42,114 bases of DNA from Marinobacterium profundum (GCF_001528745.1 NZ_BCNS01000201.1:1-42114), one strand, 5' to 3'; shown: positions 1-8,402, counted from the stretch's first letter. The notes: generated from the letters alone by a model not told the origin. Numbers and translations are program-made.

Positions 1-516
1 CGTTCATGCGTTTGCCCTGGGCAGCGGGACGACTTGTATGCAAAGTGGATAGGTGCATATGAATCAAAAAACCATCTAGTGTAGTTAAAGACTCTGTACG
101 CATTCTATGTTCTAAATAAGGCAGAAAAAGATGCCCTGTCTGATTTCAAGCAACAGATCAATGAAAGAATCGTGAATTCAGCGGCTATTTTGAAACTATT
201 AACCCGGTGGACAAATAGGTTCCCTCCCTATTTGTCCGTCACGCCAGAAAAACTAGCGCAAGTGCATGGACTTGCTGGTTTTTCTGGCGTTCGCATTGGC
301 CTGCGGCCAATGATGAAGCATCCCTGCTTCATGTATTAACCCGCCGGGTTAATATTATTTGCCGCTAATCCGTCGATTCAGGCATCGAGTGGGGTGACGC
401 GAATAATTACCCGCAAAGGTGGTGGTTCTTTTATAGGCACGGGCATGGAGGTCGAAGATCTCCTCAAGAGCAAAACAATAGATCTAGAATCTATCCAGGA
501 CTTCAATCACAAGTCT
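1..516 (+). pseudogene. Broken unrecognised reading frame interrupted by a MITE
   Basis: One frame is open from the window edge to an in-frame TAG at 82-84, then again from 85 to a TAA at 337-339 that lies inside the inserted element at 199-352. If the element and one copy of its TA duplication are removed, codon CTA (196-198) joins TTA (355-357) in the same frame, and the frame continues through VTRIITRKGGGSFIGTGMEV and onward past 500. Coding character fades after about 516, although the frame stays open to 678. I do not recognise the protein. The reading is that a gene, already carrying a stop or a sequence variant at 82-84, received an in-frame insertion. The 5' end lies outside the window. 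The real 3' end is uncertain. Confidence 0.45.
197..354. mobile_element. MITE-like element with IS630-type ends, five tandem hairpins
   Basis: The element at 199-352 starts TTAACCCGGTGG and ends CCGCCGGGTTAA, an 11/12 terminal inverted repeat, and is flanked by TA on both sides (197-198, 353-354), the duplication typical of IS630/Tc1-mariner transposition. Its left 12 bp are identical to the left end of the IS630-family element at 41112-41123. The interior is almost wholly stem-loops: 209-219/227-237 (11-bp perfect stem), 241-263/270-290 (long imperfect stem), 294-301/305-312 (8 bp), 313-320/325-332, and 335-343/345-353. There is no transposase, so it would have to move in trans. A related fragment lies in opposite orientation at 20454-20609. 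Confidence 0.75.
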
Positions 517-638
517 TTGGCCCAGCCTGCTGGCCTGCGCCAGAAAAGAGACCCTGGGCAACAGGCTCAGGGGCAGGCTGACAATTGGCCTTATAGAGGG
601 CTGATAGGGCGGCGCTCAGTTTTACGGGAGGGGAGTTA

Positions 639-1145
639 TTGGACACTGACATTCGATATGAAATACCGGGGGATGTAGCCGACATTCACCGCCTCATTGA
701 GCTGGCGTTCCGCAATGCGCCCCATACGGATCATACCGAGCAATATATAGTTCAAGCGCTGCGGGCTGCCGGGGCTCTGTGGGCTTCACTGGTGGCAGAG
801 TCAGGCGGGAAGCTTGTCGGGCATGTGGCGTTGTCGCCGGTGCAGATATCCGATGCTGCACCTGGCTGGTATGGACTGGGGCCAATCTCGGTGCATCCGG
901 ACTATCAGGGGAAAGCGGTGGGTTCCAGACTGATGCAATGCGCCCTGGCCGAGCTGGAGGCTCGGGGTGCGGCAGGCTGCGTTCTCTTGGGTGACCCGGG
1001 TTACTATGGCCGCTTTGGTTTTAAGGCGCAGAGCCGACTGGTTTTGCCGGGTGTGCCTTCTGAGTACTTTCTGGCACGGTCATTTGGAGGAGCCATCCCA
1101 CAGGGCTCGGTGCAATACCACCTGGCGTTTACTGCCCGAGACTAG
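639..1145 (+). CDS. GNAT N-acetyltransferase, YhbS-like
   Basis: A 168-aa acetyl-CoA-dependent N-acetyltransferase fold protein. The start is a TTG at 639, chosen because a strong purine-rich ribosome site (GGGAGGGGAG, 625-634) sits just upstream and the IRYEIPGD beginning matches YhbS-type proteins at full length. The acetyl-CoA loop region is VHPDYQGKAVGSRLM (about residues 86-100), followed by GDPGYYGRFGF, a hallmark of the YhbS/COG3153 group. The substrate is unknown; such proteins may modify small amines, tRNA-linked or protein amines. Its stop codon TAG (1143-1145) lies within the terminal repeat of the MITE-like element at 1141-1306. If CTAG or TA is the duplicated target, the stop codon belongs to the original gene and was not altered. 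Confidence 0.85.
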   Translation: MDTDIRYEIPGDVADIHRLIELAFRNAPHTDHTEQYIVQALRAAGALWASLVAESGGKLVGHVALSPVQISDAAPGWYGLGPISVHPDYQGKAVGSRLMQCALAELEARGAAGCVLLGDPGYYGRFGFKAQSRLVLPGVPSEYFLARSFGGAIPQGSVQYHLAFTARD

Positions 1146-1306
1146 TGTAGTGTTTCACTCTTGATGGTGCTTTAGAACGCGCTCATTTTTTCGCCAGCCA
1201 AGGCGTGAGGCAGAGTCATAGTGGGGCTACGGCGACAACGAACAACGCAGGATAGCGGAAAAAGGGGCCGTTATAAGCTTCATATAGCGTGAAACACTAC
1301 ACTAGT
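1141..1306. mobile_element. 166-bp MITE-like element with 18-bp perfect TIRs
   Basis: The sequence ACTAGTGTAGTGTTTCAC at 1141-1158 is repeated perfectly inverted at 1289-1306. The interior (about 130 bp) has no convincing ORF. The end sequence contains CTAG, so the target duplication could be CTAG (as in the IS5 group) or TA (as in IS630-type elements), with true TIRs of 14 bp inside it. It is unrelated in sequence to the MITE at 199-352. It lies immediately at the stop codon of the acetyltransferase gene and could affect its 3' mRNA end. Confidence 0.75.
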
Positions 1307-1405
1307 ACAGGGGCTAACTGTGTAGCTGTGATGGAATGCCCGGCAGCAAGGCTGTTGAAATAACAGTCAGGCGCGTCCGCGTACCTGCGCCCGCTCTTTT
1401 TGGTT

Positions 1406-1436
1406 TAAAAGCCCGTAGCCTCCCAGTGGCACGGGT
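1406..1436 (-). terminator. Probable terminator of the SLC13 permease gene
   Basis: Read on the minus strand, CCCGTGCC pairs with GGCTACGGG (one bulged base) around a short loop, and the hairpin is followed by CTTTTAAA. It lies 35-65 bp past the permease stop codon. The surrounding 1307-1471 holds no other gene. Confidence 0.45.
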
Positions 1437-1471
1437 TTGTCCTTTTAATTTGAGAGTCAGCCGTGACTCCA

Positions 1472-3244
1472 CTACCGCAGGGGCCACCCCAGCAGCAAAA
1501 CGCCTATCGTCAGCGCGCCTGTGACCAGATTCATAGGTACGCCCACGCGCAGAAAATCAGCAAAGTGATAATTGCCAGGTCCGTACACCATCAGGTTGGT
1601 CTGATACCCCAGAGGTGTCGCAAAGCTGGCGGAGGCCGCCATCATGATCGCGAATACAAAGGGCTCGCTGTTCAGACCGCTCATCTGGGTGATCTGCAGC
1701 ACGATCGGCAGCATCAGTATGGCGGCGGCATTGTTGGTGATGACCTCGGTGAGCAGGGATACCGTGACGTAGGTCAGTACCAGCAGCAGCCAGTCGCTAT
1801 CCTGACTCAAAAGGATAATATGCTCGGCCAGAAAGGCCGCCACGCCGGTCTTTTCCAGCGCCGTGCCCAGGGCAAAAGAGGCGGCGATAGTGATGATGAC
1901 ATTCAGATCCAGACTCTTTTCCGCCTGGCTTACCGAACAGCAGCCACTGGCAAGCATCAGGCCTGCCCCCAGCAGTGCGGCGTTGAGCATGCTGATAAAA
2001 CCAATGCTGGCCGCCCCTATGACTGTAATCAGAATGGCCCAGGCGATAGTGGCCTGGCCGTGGCGCGGTGTTTCGGCGCCCATGTCGCTGATCAGCAGGA
2101 AATCCCGGTTGTAGCGCTGGCGGGTGACAAAGGCGGGTCTGGCTTCAAGCAGCAGGGTATCGCCGGCCTGCAGCGATATGGTACTGAGATTGCCACGAAT
2201 GCGCTCACCGTGGCGGGCCACCGCCAGTACCACGGCGCCGTAGCGCTCGCGAAAGCGGGCATCCCGAATTGCCAGGCCAATGGCGGCACAGTGTGGCGAT
2301 ACCACGGCTTCCACCAGGCAGCGTTCGGGGCGCTGTTGCTGCAAGACTTCAGCAGCAGCGTTCTCTGCCGAGGGCACAATGCCCTTGATGCGCAGCAGAT
2401 CGGTGATGGCCTCGGTATCGCCGGCGAAAACCAGCCGATCGCCGCCCTGCAAAGGCTCCTCGGAAGACACTGCCGTTACTACGGCACCATCGCGTTCGAT
2501 CTCCACCAGATAGACACGCTTGAGGTGGCGCAGCCCGGCCTGCTCCACACTGCGACCCACCAGGGGGCCGTTCGGGTCTATGGCGACCTCCAGGGTGAAT
2601 TCACGCAGATTGGCAAAGGCGCTTTCGGGTTCACGACTCGGCAGCCAGTGGGGGAAAAACAGCCACATAAAGGCCAGCCCGCCCAGCGCTACCGGCAGGC
2701 CCACGGCGGTGATGGCGAACAGCGAAAAGCCGGGGCTCCCCGTCAGCGTCTGGTACTGGGCATTCACGATCAGGTTGGTGCTGGTACCGATCAGTGTCAG
2801 GGTGCCGCCCAGAATGGCACAGTAACTCAGTGGAATCATCAGTTTGGACGGCGCTATGCCGATGCGTCGTGACCAACTGTGTACCGCAGGAATCAGAGTA
2901 GCTACAACGGGTGTGTTGTTCAAAAAGGCGCTGAGTACGACTACGGGCGTGAACAGACGCGCAAGTGCTCCGCGCTCGCTGGCAGGGTTGCCCAGCACCC
3001 GGTCAATCAGCAGGTCGGCAGCCCCTGAGGCGTGCATGCCCGCCGCCACAACGAACATCGCTGCAACGGTAATGAGCCCGCTGTTGCCAAAGCCCGCCAG
3101 CGCATCGGCGGGGCTCAGTATGCCAGCAATGCTCAGCAGGCTGAGGGCGGCCATCATGACCAGGTGCGGCCGAATCCGGCTGCTAACAAGCGTTATTAAA
3201 ACGCTGGCGGTGAGCGCCAGGGAAAACCAGCCTTGCCATTGCAT
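1472..3244 (-). CDS. SLC13-family permease with two TrkA-C (RCK_C) domains
   Basis: A 590-aa inner-membrane transporter of the SLC13/DASS (CitM-ArsB superfamily) fold. Hydrophobic helices cover about residues 1-195, then a cytoplasmic segment holds two RCK_C/TrkA-C-like domains (about 215-275, ending GGDRLVFAG, and 305-370, ending AGDTLLLEA), and the second transporter half covers 385-590. The motif NNTPVVA (about 108-114) and the matching TNNAAAILMLP in the second half are the paired SNT-like signatures of sodium:anion symporters. This architecture is common in proteins annotated as sulfate or dicarboxylate permeases; the substrate cannot be told from sequence. It starts at ATG 3244 and stands alone. 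Confidence 0.85.
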   Translation of the reverse strand: MQWQGWFSLALTASVLITLVSSRIRPHLVMMAALSLLSIAGILSPADALAGFGNSGLITVAAMFVVAAGMHASGAADLLIDRVLGNPASERGALARLFTPVVVLSAFLNNTPVVATLIPAVHSWSRRIGIAPSKLMIPLSYCAILGGTLTLIGTSTNLIVNAQYQTLTGSPGFSLFAITAVGLPVALGGLAFMWLFFPHWLPSREPESAFANLREFTLEVAIDPNGPLVGRSVEQAGLRHLKRVYLVEIERDGAVVTAVSSEEPLQGGDRLVFAGDTEAITDLLRIKGIVPSAENAAAEVLQQQRPERCLVEAVVSPHCAAIGLAIRDARFRERYGAVVLAVARHGERIRGNLSTISLQAGDTLLLEARPAFVTRQRYNRDFLLISDMGAETPRHGQATIAWAILITVIGAASIGFISMLNAALLGAGLMLASGCCSVSQAEKSLDLNVIITIAASFALGTALEKTGVAAFLAEHIILLSQDSDWLLLVLTYVTVSLLTEVITNNAAAILMLPIVLQITQMSGLNSEPFVFAIMMAASASFATPLGYQTNLMVYGPGNYHFADFLRVGVPMNLVTGALTIGVLLLGWPLR

Positions 3245-3604
3245 CGTTGCAGTTTCCGGTGACTTGGTGAGTCAAAGTTATCGAGTGTTGATGGGCATTA
3301 ATGGAGCTTTTGTGGCGTGCTTGCGGTGCGCTTCCGCTGTGTTAGAGGCGAACCTTAGTACCGCCGGGATAGCGACAGGGCGGAGTATAAAATGGCGTTT
3401 AAATAACAAATAAGAATATGTTTGGCTATTGATAGATTAAAAGAGAATATGAAACTTGCCGCGCAGGGGCATCGTTGACGACCAGGGGTGGAGCAAGCCG
3501 CCACGGGGTTGTTCAGGAGAGTGCTCCGGATGCAGAATGATCCCTTAGCGCAGGGGTTTCGCCGACAGGGCAGACAGGAAATACAAGGAAGGGAGAGCAT
3601 TCCA
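3245..3604. other. Intergenic region between divergent genes
   Basis: This region must hold the promoters of the SLC13 permease (minus) and the nitronate monooxygenase (plus). It has an AT-rich core around 3385-3450, but I see no well-spaced sigma70 pair and no repeat. A longer in-frame start for the downstream gene at 3488 is possible but lacks family similarity. Confidence 0.4.
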
Positions 3605-4663
3605 ATGACACTGCAACAGTTACTGGGTATCGAATTACCTATCATTCAGGCGCCCATGGCGGGTGCTCAGGGTCATGCGCTTGCCGCCGCCGTGTGCAAC
3701 GCCGGTGGTCTGGGTTCCTTGCCCTGCGCCATGTTGACGACTGAAGGCCTGCAGGCCGAGCTTGAAGCGCTCACCGGCGCTACGCAGCGGCCTTTTAACG
3801 TTAATTTTTTCTGCCATAAGCCACCAGAGCCTGATGCTGCCCGAGAGGCGGGTTGGCGCCAGATGCTGGCACCGCTTTACCGCGAGTTTGGCGTCGATGC
3901 GCAGGCCATACCGCCGGGGGCCGGGCGTGCGCCCTTTAGTGATGTCATGGCGGATGTACTGGAGCCTTTTAGGCCGGCGGTTGTCAGCTTTCATTTTGGC
4001 CTGCCGTCGGATGCACTGATGGCGCGGGTGAAGAGTTGGGGGTCAAAGGTGATGTGCTCGGCCACCACTGTGGAAGAAGCGCTCTGGCTTGAAGCCCGGG
4101 GCGTGGATATCCTGATTGCCCAGGGGCTTGAGGCCGGTGGTCACCGGGGCCATTTCCTGTCGATGGATCTGAGCCGCCAGAGTGGCACCTTTGCGTTGCT
4201 GCCGCAGATTGTGCAGGCGGTATCGATTCCGGTGGTGGCAGCGGGCGGCATCGCCGATGCTCAGGGTATCAGTGCAGCCATGGCTCTGGGTGCCCTGGGT
4301 GCGCAGCTGGGTACGGCTTATCTGTTGTGCCCCGAAAGCCTGATCAGCGACCTGCACCGTGCCGCTCTGCGCCTCGTCGCATCGCATAGTCCTGAGGCCA
4401 GCCATACCGCCCTGACCAACCTGTTCACGGGGCGTCCTGCACGGGGCATTGTCAATCGTGCGATACGGGAACTGGGGCCATTGAATGATGCGGTGCCCGA
4501 GTTTCCACTCGCGACCACGGCTATTGGGCCTTTGCGTGCGGCCGTCGAAAAGCAGGGTAGCGGCGACTTCACGCCACTCTGGTGCGGCCAGAATGCCAGC
4601 GGCTGCAGGGCGATACCCGCAGGCGAGCTGACACGCCAACTGGGTGCCGCTCTTGACGCCTAA
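3605..4663 (+). CDS. Nitronate monooxygenase (2-nitropropane dioxygenase family)
   Basis: A 352-aa FMN-dependent TIM-barrel enzyme that oxidises alkyl nitronates to carbonyl compounds and nitrite, protecting against nitroalkane poisons such as propionate 3-nitronate. The start MTLQQLLGIELPIIQAPMAG at 3605 follows an AAGGAAGGGAG ribosome site (3586-3596) and matches the family N-terminus; the frame is open 117 bp further upstream without family similarity. The QAPMAG segment (15-20), the glycine-rich EAGGHRGHF (176-184, H180 being the expected catalytic His), and AAGGIADAQG for FMN phosphate binding are all visible. There is no partner gene nearby. A dehydrogenase-type relative within the same barrel family cannot be wholly excluded. 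Confidence 0.88.
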   Translation: MTLQQLLGIELPIIQAPMAGAQGHALAAAVCNAGGLGSLPCAMLTTEGLQAELEALTGATQRPFNVNFFCHKPPEPDAAREAGWRQMLAPLYREFGVDAQAIPPGAGRAPFSDVMADVLEPFRPAVVSFHFGLPSDALMARVKSWGSKVMCSATTVEEALWLEARGVDILIAQGLEAGGHRGHFLSMDLSRQSGTFALLPQIVQAVSIPVVAAGGIADAQGISAAMALGALGAQLGTAYLLCPESLISDLHRAALRLVASHSPEASHTALTNLFTGRPARGIVNRAIRELGPLNDAVPEFPLATTAIGPLRAAVEKQGSGDFTPLWCGQNASGCRAIPAGELTRQLGAALDA

Positions 4664-4924
4664 CCATGCGCCAGGGTTTGGTTTAGGCGCAATCGGCCTG
4701 CGGGCTTGAATGCGGCTCCGCGGGGTCAAGGGAAGGGCAAGGTCCTTTCATCTTGGCGATATCAGCGGGGTTTCACCGGTCGATATGCCGCAACACCAAA
4801 GCCTTATAGCCAAACAGTTGTTTAATAGTTGGCCGGAGGCAGCAAAGCGACCTAGATTTTCTCTTGTATCCTTGTCCGCACAGGCGCTGTGCCAGCAAGG
4901 GTAAAATTCAAAAGGGAGTTTGGC

Positions 4925-5698
4925 ATGAATTTTCAAAGCAAGGGTAAGCCATTAAGCGACAGTGGCCTTGAGCAAATCTGTGACACCCTGGGCGTTGGTG
5001 GCGCTGAGGTCTGGGCCGTACTCAGTGTTGAAACACGGGGCTTTGGCTTTCTGGAAAATCGAAAACCCCGCATTCTGTTTGAGCGCCACATCTTTCATCG
5101 CCGTACCGACGGCGCCTTTGATCAGGAGAATCCCAATATCAGCAACAGCGCCCCCGGTGCCTATTCCGGTGGCCCTGCGGAGTACGCCAGGCTGGAAGCA
5201 GCCATGCAGCTCAATACCCAGGCCGCGCTTGAAAGTGCTTCCTGGGGCATCGGCCAGGTGATGGGGTTTAACTATGCAGTGGCGGGTTATGCTGACGTCA
5301 ATGTCATGGTTGACGCTATGGTCGCTGACGAAGACAGCCAGATTCTGGCGATGGCCCATTTTATCAAGGGGAATAATCTGGCCACTGCCATGCAGCGCAA
5401 GAACTGGGAGGCATTCGCCCGGGGTTACAATGGCCCGGCGTTTCGCAAAAATGATTACGATGTTCGTCTGGCCGCCGCCCATGCGCGCTTTCGGGTGGCG
5501 CTGCCCAACCTGGGGCTGCGTACCGCCCAGGCAGCGCTGCTGTTTTTGGGATTTGATCCAGGCCCTGTCGATGGGGTGCGCGGGCGCAGAACCCGCTCCG
5601 GGCTGGTGCAGTTTCAGGAGCGCTTTGGCTTGAACCAAAGCGGCGAGCTGGATCAGGCTACCGAGCAGGCTCTGAGCCAGGCGGCCTTTGGCGATTAA
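4925..5698 (+). CDS. N-acetylmuramidase with C-terminal peptidoglycan-binding domain
   Basis: A 257-aa protein with an N-acetylmuramidase domain (DUF3380 family, about residues 12-190) and a peptidoglycan-binding three-helix domain (about 197-252, LGFDPGPVDGVRGRRTR). E36 in VLSVETRGFGF is the expected catalytic acid, followed by the family signature ILFERHIFHR (50-59). Start ATG 4925 follows AAAAGGGAG. This architecture is typical of phage endolysins, but no other phage gene lies nearby and no signal peptide is present, so it is either a domesticated endolysin or is released by lysis. The stretch 4664-4924 upstream has no gene that I can support. Confidence 0.87.
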   Translation: MNFQSKGKPLSDSGLEQICDTLGVGGAEVWAVLSVETRGFGFLENRKPRILFERHIFHRRTDGAFDQENPNISNSAPGAYSGGPAEYARLEAAMQLNTQAALESASWGIGQVMGFNYAVAGYADVNVMVDAMVADEDSQILAMAHFIKGNNLATAMQRKNWEAFARGYNGPAFRKNDYDVRLAAAHARFRVALPNLGLRTAQAALLFLGFDPGPVDGVRGRRTRSGLVQFQERFGLNQSGELDQATEQALSQAAFGD

Positions 5699-5854
5699 CA
5701 CAAATTCCCTTGCGCGTGGCCTTGGGCGTGCAACTTCGCCCTGGCCACCGCCAAAAGCCGCTGGCAAGCGACTGACAGATAAGGCACTATCTCGGCCCTG
5801 TAATTTGTGGCGTGACAGGATGCGCCCTCTACGAATCCTTCAGGGTCCTTATTT

Positions 5855-6391
5855 GTGGCAGTTAAACCTACCATCTTCAAAGCGCGGATCTCACTGTCCG
5901 ATCTGAACCGCGACTATTACGACACTCTCAACCTCACCATTGCACAGCATCCGTCCGAGACACTCGAGCGGATGATGGTGCGGGTGCTGGCGTACTGCCT
6001 GAATGCCCGTGAGCATCTGGTCTTCACCAAGGGTATCAGTGCGGCGGAAGAGCCCGACATCTGGGCGCGCACGCTGGATGATCAGATTGCTCTGTGGGTC
6101 GATGTAGGTGAGCCTGCGCTGGACAGGGTAAAGAAGGCCACACATCAGGCGCGGGAAGTGCGGGTGTACAGCTTCAATACCAAGTCGGATGTTTGGTGGG
6201 AGCAGGGTCGCAGCAAATTTTCGGCACTGAAGGCGTCGGTTTTTCGCTTTGAATGGGCGGAAATTGTAGCCTTGGCGGCGCTGGTGGAACGCACCATGGA
6301 TCTGTCCGTGACCATCACCGGGGATTCGGCCTATGTTGCTGCGGCCGGTGGCGAGTGCGAAGTGTCCTGGACGGTGCTACAGCAGATCTGA
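5855..6391 (+). CDS. yaeQ: YaeQ family protein
   Basis: A 178-aa protein matching the YaeQ family over its whole length: the HPSETLERMMVRVLAYCL segment near residue 28 and the EEPDIWARTLDDQIALWVDVG segment follow the E. coli YaeQ pattern. YaeQ has a PD-(D/E)XK nuclease-like fold and was once proposed to compensate for RfaH loss in transcription; its real function is not settled. The start is GTG 5855. A GC-rich hairpin follows the gene before the convergent RIO kinase gene. Confidence 0.88.
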   Translation: MAVKPTIFKARISLSDLNRDYYDTLNLTIAQHPSETLERMMVRVLAYCLNAREHLVFTKGISAAEEPDIWARTLDDQIALWVDVGEPALDRVKKATHQAREVRVYSFNTKSDVWWEQGRSKFSALKASVFRFEWAEIVALAALVERTMDLSVTITGDSAYVAAAGGECEVSWTVLQQI

Positions 6392-6412
6392 GGGTACTGC
6401 AAAGAAAGGGCT

Positions 6413-6442
6413 GGCGCCCGCCGCCGAAGCGGGGAGGGCGCC
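6413..6442. terminator. GC-rich hairpin between convergent genes
   Basis: GGCGCCC (6413-6419) pairs perfectly with GGGCGCC (6436-6442) in the 67-bp gap between yaeQ and the RIO kinase gene. No U-run follows on either strand, so it may be a 3'-end stabiliser rather than an intrinsic terminator. Confidence 0.35.
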
Positions 6443-6458
6443 GATCCTGTATCTAAAC

Positions 6459-7316
6459 CTAGCTTTCTTCTTCGGCTTCGCGCAAACGTTCCTGGCGAGC
6501 CTGTTCCTCGGCAAACACCGATTTGATCTCGTCCAGTACCGCATCCACATCGGCACTTTCGGTGCTTTCGGCGAACTCGCCGGTCAGCTCGATATCTTCG
6601 TGCAACTTGCCGTCTTCGTACAGCGCCCAGATTTCCTTGGCATAACGGCTACCGAGCAGTTCGGGGGCGAACTGACTGTAGTAGTGGGTCATGTTGTCGA
6701 CGTCCCGCGCCAGCATCGATTGGGCGTGGTTGTTAGCCGCCGCATCCACCGCCTGGGGCAGGTCGATGATCACCGGGCCGTATTCATCCACCAGAACGTT
6801 GAATTCCGACAGATCTCCGTGCACGACGCCGGCGCAGAGCATGCGCATCACGTAGTTCATCAGCAGGGCGTGGTCTTCCAGCGCCTGCTCGGCAGACATG
6901 GAAACATCACTCAGACGCGGCGCGACATCGCCGGCTTCGTCCGTGATCAGTTCCATCAGTAGCACGCCATCTGTGCAGCCATAGGGCTGAGGCACGCGCA
7001 CACCGGCCGCTGCCAGCCGATAGAGAGCATCGACCTCGGCGTTCTGCCAGGTTTCTTCCTGCTGCTTGCGGCCGAATTTCGAGCCCTTTTCCATGGCGCG
7101 GGCGCGGCGGCTGTTCTTGACCTTGCGGCCTTCCTGATAATTGACCGCCTGCTTGAAGCTGCGTTTGGTGGCTTCCTTGTAGACCTTGGCACAGCGTATC
7201 TGGGTGCCGCAGCGCACCACATAGACGTCGGCTTCCTTGCCGCTCATCAGCCGGCTGATCACTTCATCCACCAGGCCGTCTTCGACCAGGGGCAATATGC
7301 GTTTGGGAGTTTTCAT
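6459..7316 (-). CDS. RIO-type serine protein kinase
   Basis: A 285-aa RIO1-like atypical protein kinase. Visible motifs are the flexible ATP loop SGKEADVYVV (25-34), likely lysine K44 in CAKVYK, the catalytic loop VVHGDLSEFNVLV (164-176, with D168 and N173), and the metal-binding IIDLPQAVD (183-191, D185). A basic insert of about residues 50-90 (KVKNSRRARAMEKGSKFGR) and an acidic, glutamate-rich tail follow the pattern of the bacterial PA4780-type proteins. In eukaryotes and archaea RIO kinases act in small-subunit maturation; the bacterial role is not established. It starts at ATG 7316. Confidence 0.87.
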   Translation of the reverse strand: MKTPKRILPLVEDGLVDEVISRLMSGKEADVYVVRCGTQIRCAKVYKEATKRSFKQAVNYQEGRKVKNSRRARAMEKGSKFGRKQQEETWQNAEVDALYRLAAAGVRVPQPYGCTDGVLLMELITDEAGDVAPRLSDVSMSAEQALEDHALLMNYVMRMLCAGVVHGDLSEFNVLVDEYGPVIIDLPQAVDAAANNHAQSMLARDVDNMTHYYSQFAPELLGSRYAKEIWALYEDGKLHEDIELTGEFAESTESADVDAVLDEIKSVFAEEQARQERLREAEEES

Positions 7317-7548
7317 GGCGCCCTGTTACCTGAACCAGGGGCTGGATGGAACAGCGCCGCCTGTATAGGCCAGCGGGGAGGGGTGGAACAGCGGCATCCA
7401 GTAGACTCCTTGACGAAATGGGACCTGACTGCGGGACTGGCCCGCAGCAGGGTGTCTGAGTTTAACACCGCAGTGCAGCAGGCTTCGACCGCCGGATGCC
7501 GAAACCGACGGTTTTTTCAGTATTTATTGCTCCGCGCAGGTTTGAGCG

Positions 7549-8361
7549 TCACTGTGCGCCAAAGATGAAGGCCGATTGCACGCTGCCCATGACCCTGTCT
7601 TCAAACACTTTCAGGCCCGGATCTTCGCCTGCGGCACCGGCTATAACGTGCAGCGGCAGCAAATGTTCCTCCGCCGGGTGAGATGCCCGGCCGCCCGGCG
7701 CCTGGGCCCAGTTGCCAAGGCGCTGTTCGCGCTCGGCCCGGGGTAGGGTTACGGTCTCGGCCAGCCAGTGGTCAAAACGTATCGAGTCGGAATCAGGCTG
7801 AGCGCCGCCCTGACGCAGGCGCTGCATGTTGTGAAAGCTCATGCCGCTGCCAATAATCAGCACGCCCTCATCGCGCAAGGGCGCCAGTGCTCGGCCAAGC
7901 GCAAGATGCTCGGCAGGTTCAAGGCCTGTGCGCAGCGACAGCTGCACCACAGGGATATCAGCATCGGGAACGGCAAGCTTGAGCGGGATGAATACGCCGT
8001 GGTCCAGCCCGCGTTTGTGCTCCTGAGTACAGGGGATGCCGGCGCTGGCGAGCTGCGCCTGAATGCGGCCCGCCAGTTCAGGGCTGCCAGGGGCCGGCCA
8101 TTTGAGCTGATAGGTATGGGCGGGGAATCCGTAATAGTCGTACAGCAGGCCTGGTGTGGCCTGGGCATTAACGCTGAACTGCGGCGCCTCCCAGTGGGCG
8201 GAAATCACCAGCAGAGCTCTGGGGCGAGTGTCTAGCTGGCGTATAAAGTTGCGCAGCCAGGCTTCCATATGATCCCAGGTGCCGGCCGGGGGCCAGTCCA
8301 TGAAAAAGCACGGGCCGGCGCCGTGGGGAATAAATATGCTGGGCAAGCGTGGTGGGCTCAT
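7549..8361 (-). CDS. DODA-type extradiol ring-cleavage dioxygenase (YgiD-like)
   Basis: A 270-aa class III extradiol dioxygenase-family enzyme of the YgiD/DODA type, which cleaves catechols such as L-DOPA at the 4,5 bond. Candidate metal ligands are H13 (IFIPHGAGP), H56 (VISAHWEAP) and H232 or H237 near the C-terminus, with H121 (GLDHGVFIP) and H176 (GMSFHNMQ) as the conserved active-site histidines. The length is normal. It sits downstream of doxX but is separated from it by a strong terminator, so it likely has its own promoter. The physiological substrate is unknown. The region 7317-7548 between it and the RIO gene holds no gene. Confidence 0.85.
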   Translation of the reverse strand: MSPPRLPSIFIPHGAGPCFFMDWPPAGTWDHMEAWLRNFIRQLDTRPRALLVISAHWEAPQFSVNAQATPGLLYDYYGFPAHTYQLKWPAPGSPELAGRIQAQLASAGIPCTQEHKRGLDHGVFIPLKLAVPDADIPVVQLSLRTGLEPAEHLALGRALAPLRDEGVLIIGSGMSFHNMQRLRQGGAQPDSDSIRFDHWLAETVTLPRAEREQRLGNWAQAPGGRASHPAEEHLLPLHVIAGAAGEDPGLKVFEDRVMGSVQSAFIFGAQ

Positions 8362-8402
8362 GCAATTGTCCTCTATGGCGGCGGTGAACTGCTGCCGCCA
8401 GG

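Noticed and set aside
76-86. CTAGTGTAGT resembling the end of the 1141-1306 MITE
   Set aside because: Only 10 bp match and no inverted partner is nearby.
1463-2872. Long plus-strand ORF opposite the SLC13 permease
   Set aside because: It is the antisense shadow of a clear transporter gene; its composition (Gln/His/Gly-rich) is typical of a complementary-strand artefact.
4925-5698. Muramidase gene as the marker of a prophage
   Set aside because: No integrase, holin, capsid, tail or att-like repeat accompanies it; the neighbours are ordinary chromosomal genes.
7484-7518. Hairpin ACCGCCGG/CCGACGGT followed by TTTTTT on the plus strand
   Set aside because: It has the look of a terminator, but no plus-strand gene precedes it within 1 kb, and on the minus strand, where the dioxygenase gene ends, no U-run follows.
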